A stretch of DNA of 5,859 bases, from the NCBI GenBank assembly GCA_017630995.1, contig JAGBUD010000183.1, positions 1 to 5,859 of the forward strand. Reading direction: 5' to 3'. This DNA comes from Clostridia bacterium. Lineage in GTDB: Bacteria > Bacillota_A > Clostridia > Oscillospirales > CAG-272. The position numbers and the translations under genes are program-made. The notes under the pieces are model-generated. The model ran no database searches and was not told the origin of the DNA. It worked only from the letters and a program-made list of their open reading frames with translations. Below, piece after piece: positions 5,268 through 5,859 of the stretch. Position 1 is the stretch's first letter; each line of letters begins with the position of its first letter.

Positions 5268-5859
5268 AATTTTTTCACGTTTCGGACCTACACCTCGATT
5301 CACCTATGACCACGCGTCTTGACTCGGCAAAGGTTAGAGAGAGAAAGAACGAATTGCTCATTTCATTCAAAAGACTTACGGATTCAGCTGAAGCAAAATC
5401 CGCTCAAGCAATCATCATATCGGGCGACCTTTTCGACAGTGAGCGAATAGGTAAAAGAACTCTAAAAAACGTTGTTGAGATAATAAATGCTCATTCTAAA
5501 ATATTCTTCTATTATTTGCCGGGAAACCACGAGCGCGACGTGCTGAAAAGCTCGGGTATTACTCTTCCCGAAAATCTCTTTATTTTCGGAAGCGAGTGGA
5601 CATATTTTAAGCTGAACGGGTGCAATATTATCGGCAGAAGCGATATACGGAGCGATATGTTTTCCAATATCAAGCTTGCAGAAGACGAAAAAAACATACT
5701 GGTTTTACACGGAGAGCTTCGCGACAGATGCGACGACGGATACGCAATAGGCAAGGCTGATTTAGAGTCTCTTCCCGTTGATTACGTTGCACTCGGTCAC
5801 TATCACTCGTACTCCTCTCACAAGATAAGTAACAGATGTACCGCCGTATATTGCGGTAC
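5264..5859 (+). CDS. SbcD/Mre11-type metallophosphoesterase (DNA repair exonuclease family), 3' partial
   Basis: An open frame begins at the ATG at 5264, which overlaps the regulator stop codon, and stays open for 198 codons to the window end. The product is a calcineurin-like metallophosphoesterase with the metal-binding motifs in order: SDLHLD (D8, H10), SGDLFD (D55), LPGNHE (N88, H89), VLHGE (H149) and GHYH (H179, H181). This layout, with the opening MKFFHVSDLHLDSP, is that of the SbcD/Mre11/YhaO nuclease group, which acts on DNA ends with an SbcC/Rad50-like ATPase; a partner gene would be expected just downstream. Family members usually run to about 340-420 residues, so roughly half is missing. 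A weak purine-rich stretch (AGAGAG near 5251-5256) and the ATGA overlap suggest translational coupling to the regulator. A different phosphoesterase substrate cannot be excluded. Confidence 0.8.
   Translation, partial: MKFFHVSDLHLDSPMTTRLDSAKVRERKNELLISFKRLTDSAEAKSAQAIIISGDLFDSERIGKRTLKNVVEIINAHSKIFFYYLPGNHERDVLKSSGITLPENLFIFGSEWTYFKLNGCNIIGRSDIRSDMFSNIKLAEDEKNILVLHGELRDRCDDGYAIGKADLESLPVDYVALGHYHSYSSHKISNRCTAVYCG

Noticed and set aside
5512..5754. 80-codon minus-strand open frame inside the phosphoesterase gene
   Set aside because: It lies opposite the conserved GNHE motif region of a well-supported gene; a low-complexity shadow.
1..5859. tRNA, rRNA or CRISPR array
   Set aside because: No cloverleaf, conserved rRNA segment or regularly spaced short repeats could be seen by eye on either strand.

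Overview
The window looks like chromosomal DNA from a low-to-mid GC member of the Firmicutes, most likely a gut Clostridia relative. This is an inference from the strong AGGAG-type Shine-Dalgarno sites, the consensus TTGACA/TATAAT promoters, short operon spacers, and protein families typical of such genomes (PocR-AraC regulators, ROK kinases, NahK-like kinases). No species can be named from sequence alone.

Layout. Positions 2-2042 (minus strand) hold two tandem, same-length (337 aa), about 80% identical SGNH/GDSL-type hydrolase genes, separated by 13 bp and read from a strong promoter at 2082-2111. Two copies of the palindrome TTGTACAA sit just upstream of that promoter. A perfect 14-bp-stem terminator (2165-2205) ends the next minus-strand gene. 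That gene (2212-4278) encodes a 688-residue fusion of two complete sugar kinases: an N-terminal ROK kinase (residues 1-323) and a C-terminal kinase closely resembling NahK, the N-acetylhexosamine 1-kinase (residues 324-688). The fusion point coincides with an in-frame ATG preceded by a good ribosome-binding site, so the second kinase may also be made alone. A 170-bp divergent intergenic region (4279-4448) carries a perfect-consensus promoter for a plus-strand PocR/AraC-type regulator (4449-5267). The regulator overlaps by ATGA the start of a metallophosphoesterase of the SbcD/Mre11 type (5264 onward), which runs off the window end.

How the parts may fit. The regulator is divergent from the kinase gene and may control it. 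One copy of a GTAC-centred motif in the divergent region resembles the pair upstream of the hydrolase operon, so kinases and hydrolases could form one regulon for intracellular use of acetylated or N-acetylated sugars. This is an inference: none of the usual partners of NahK (galacto-N-biose/lacto-N-biose phosphorylase, uridylyltransferase, epimerase) is in the window. The most unusual element is the two-kinase fusion and the relict or working internal start at its seam.
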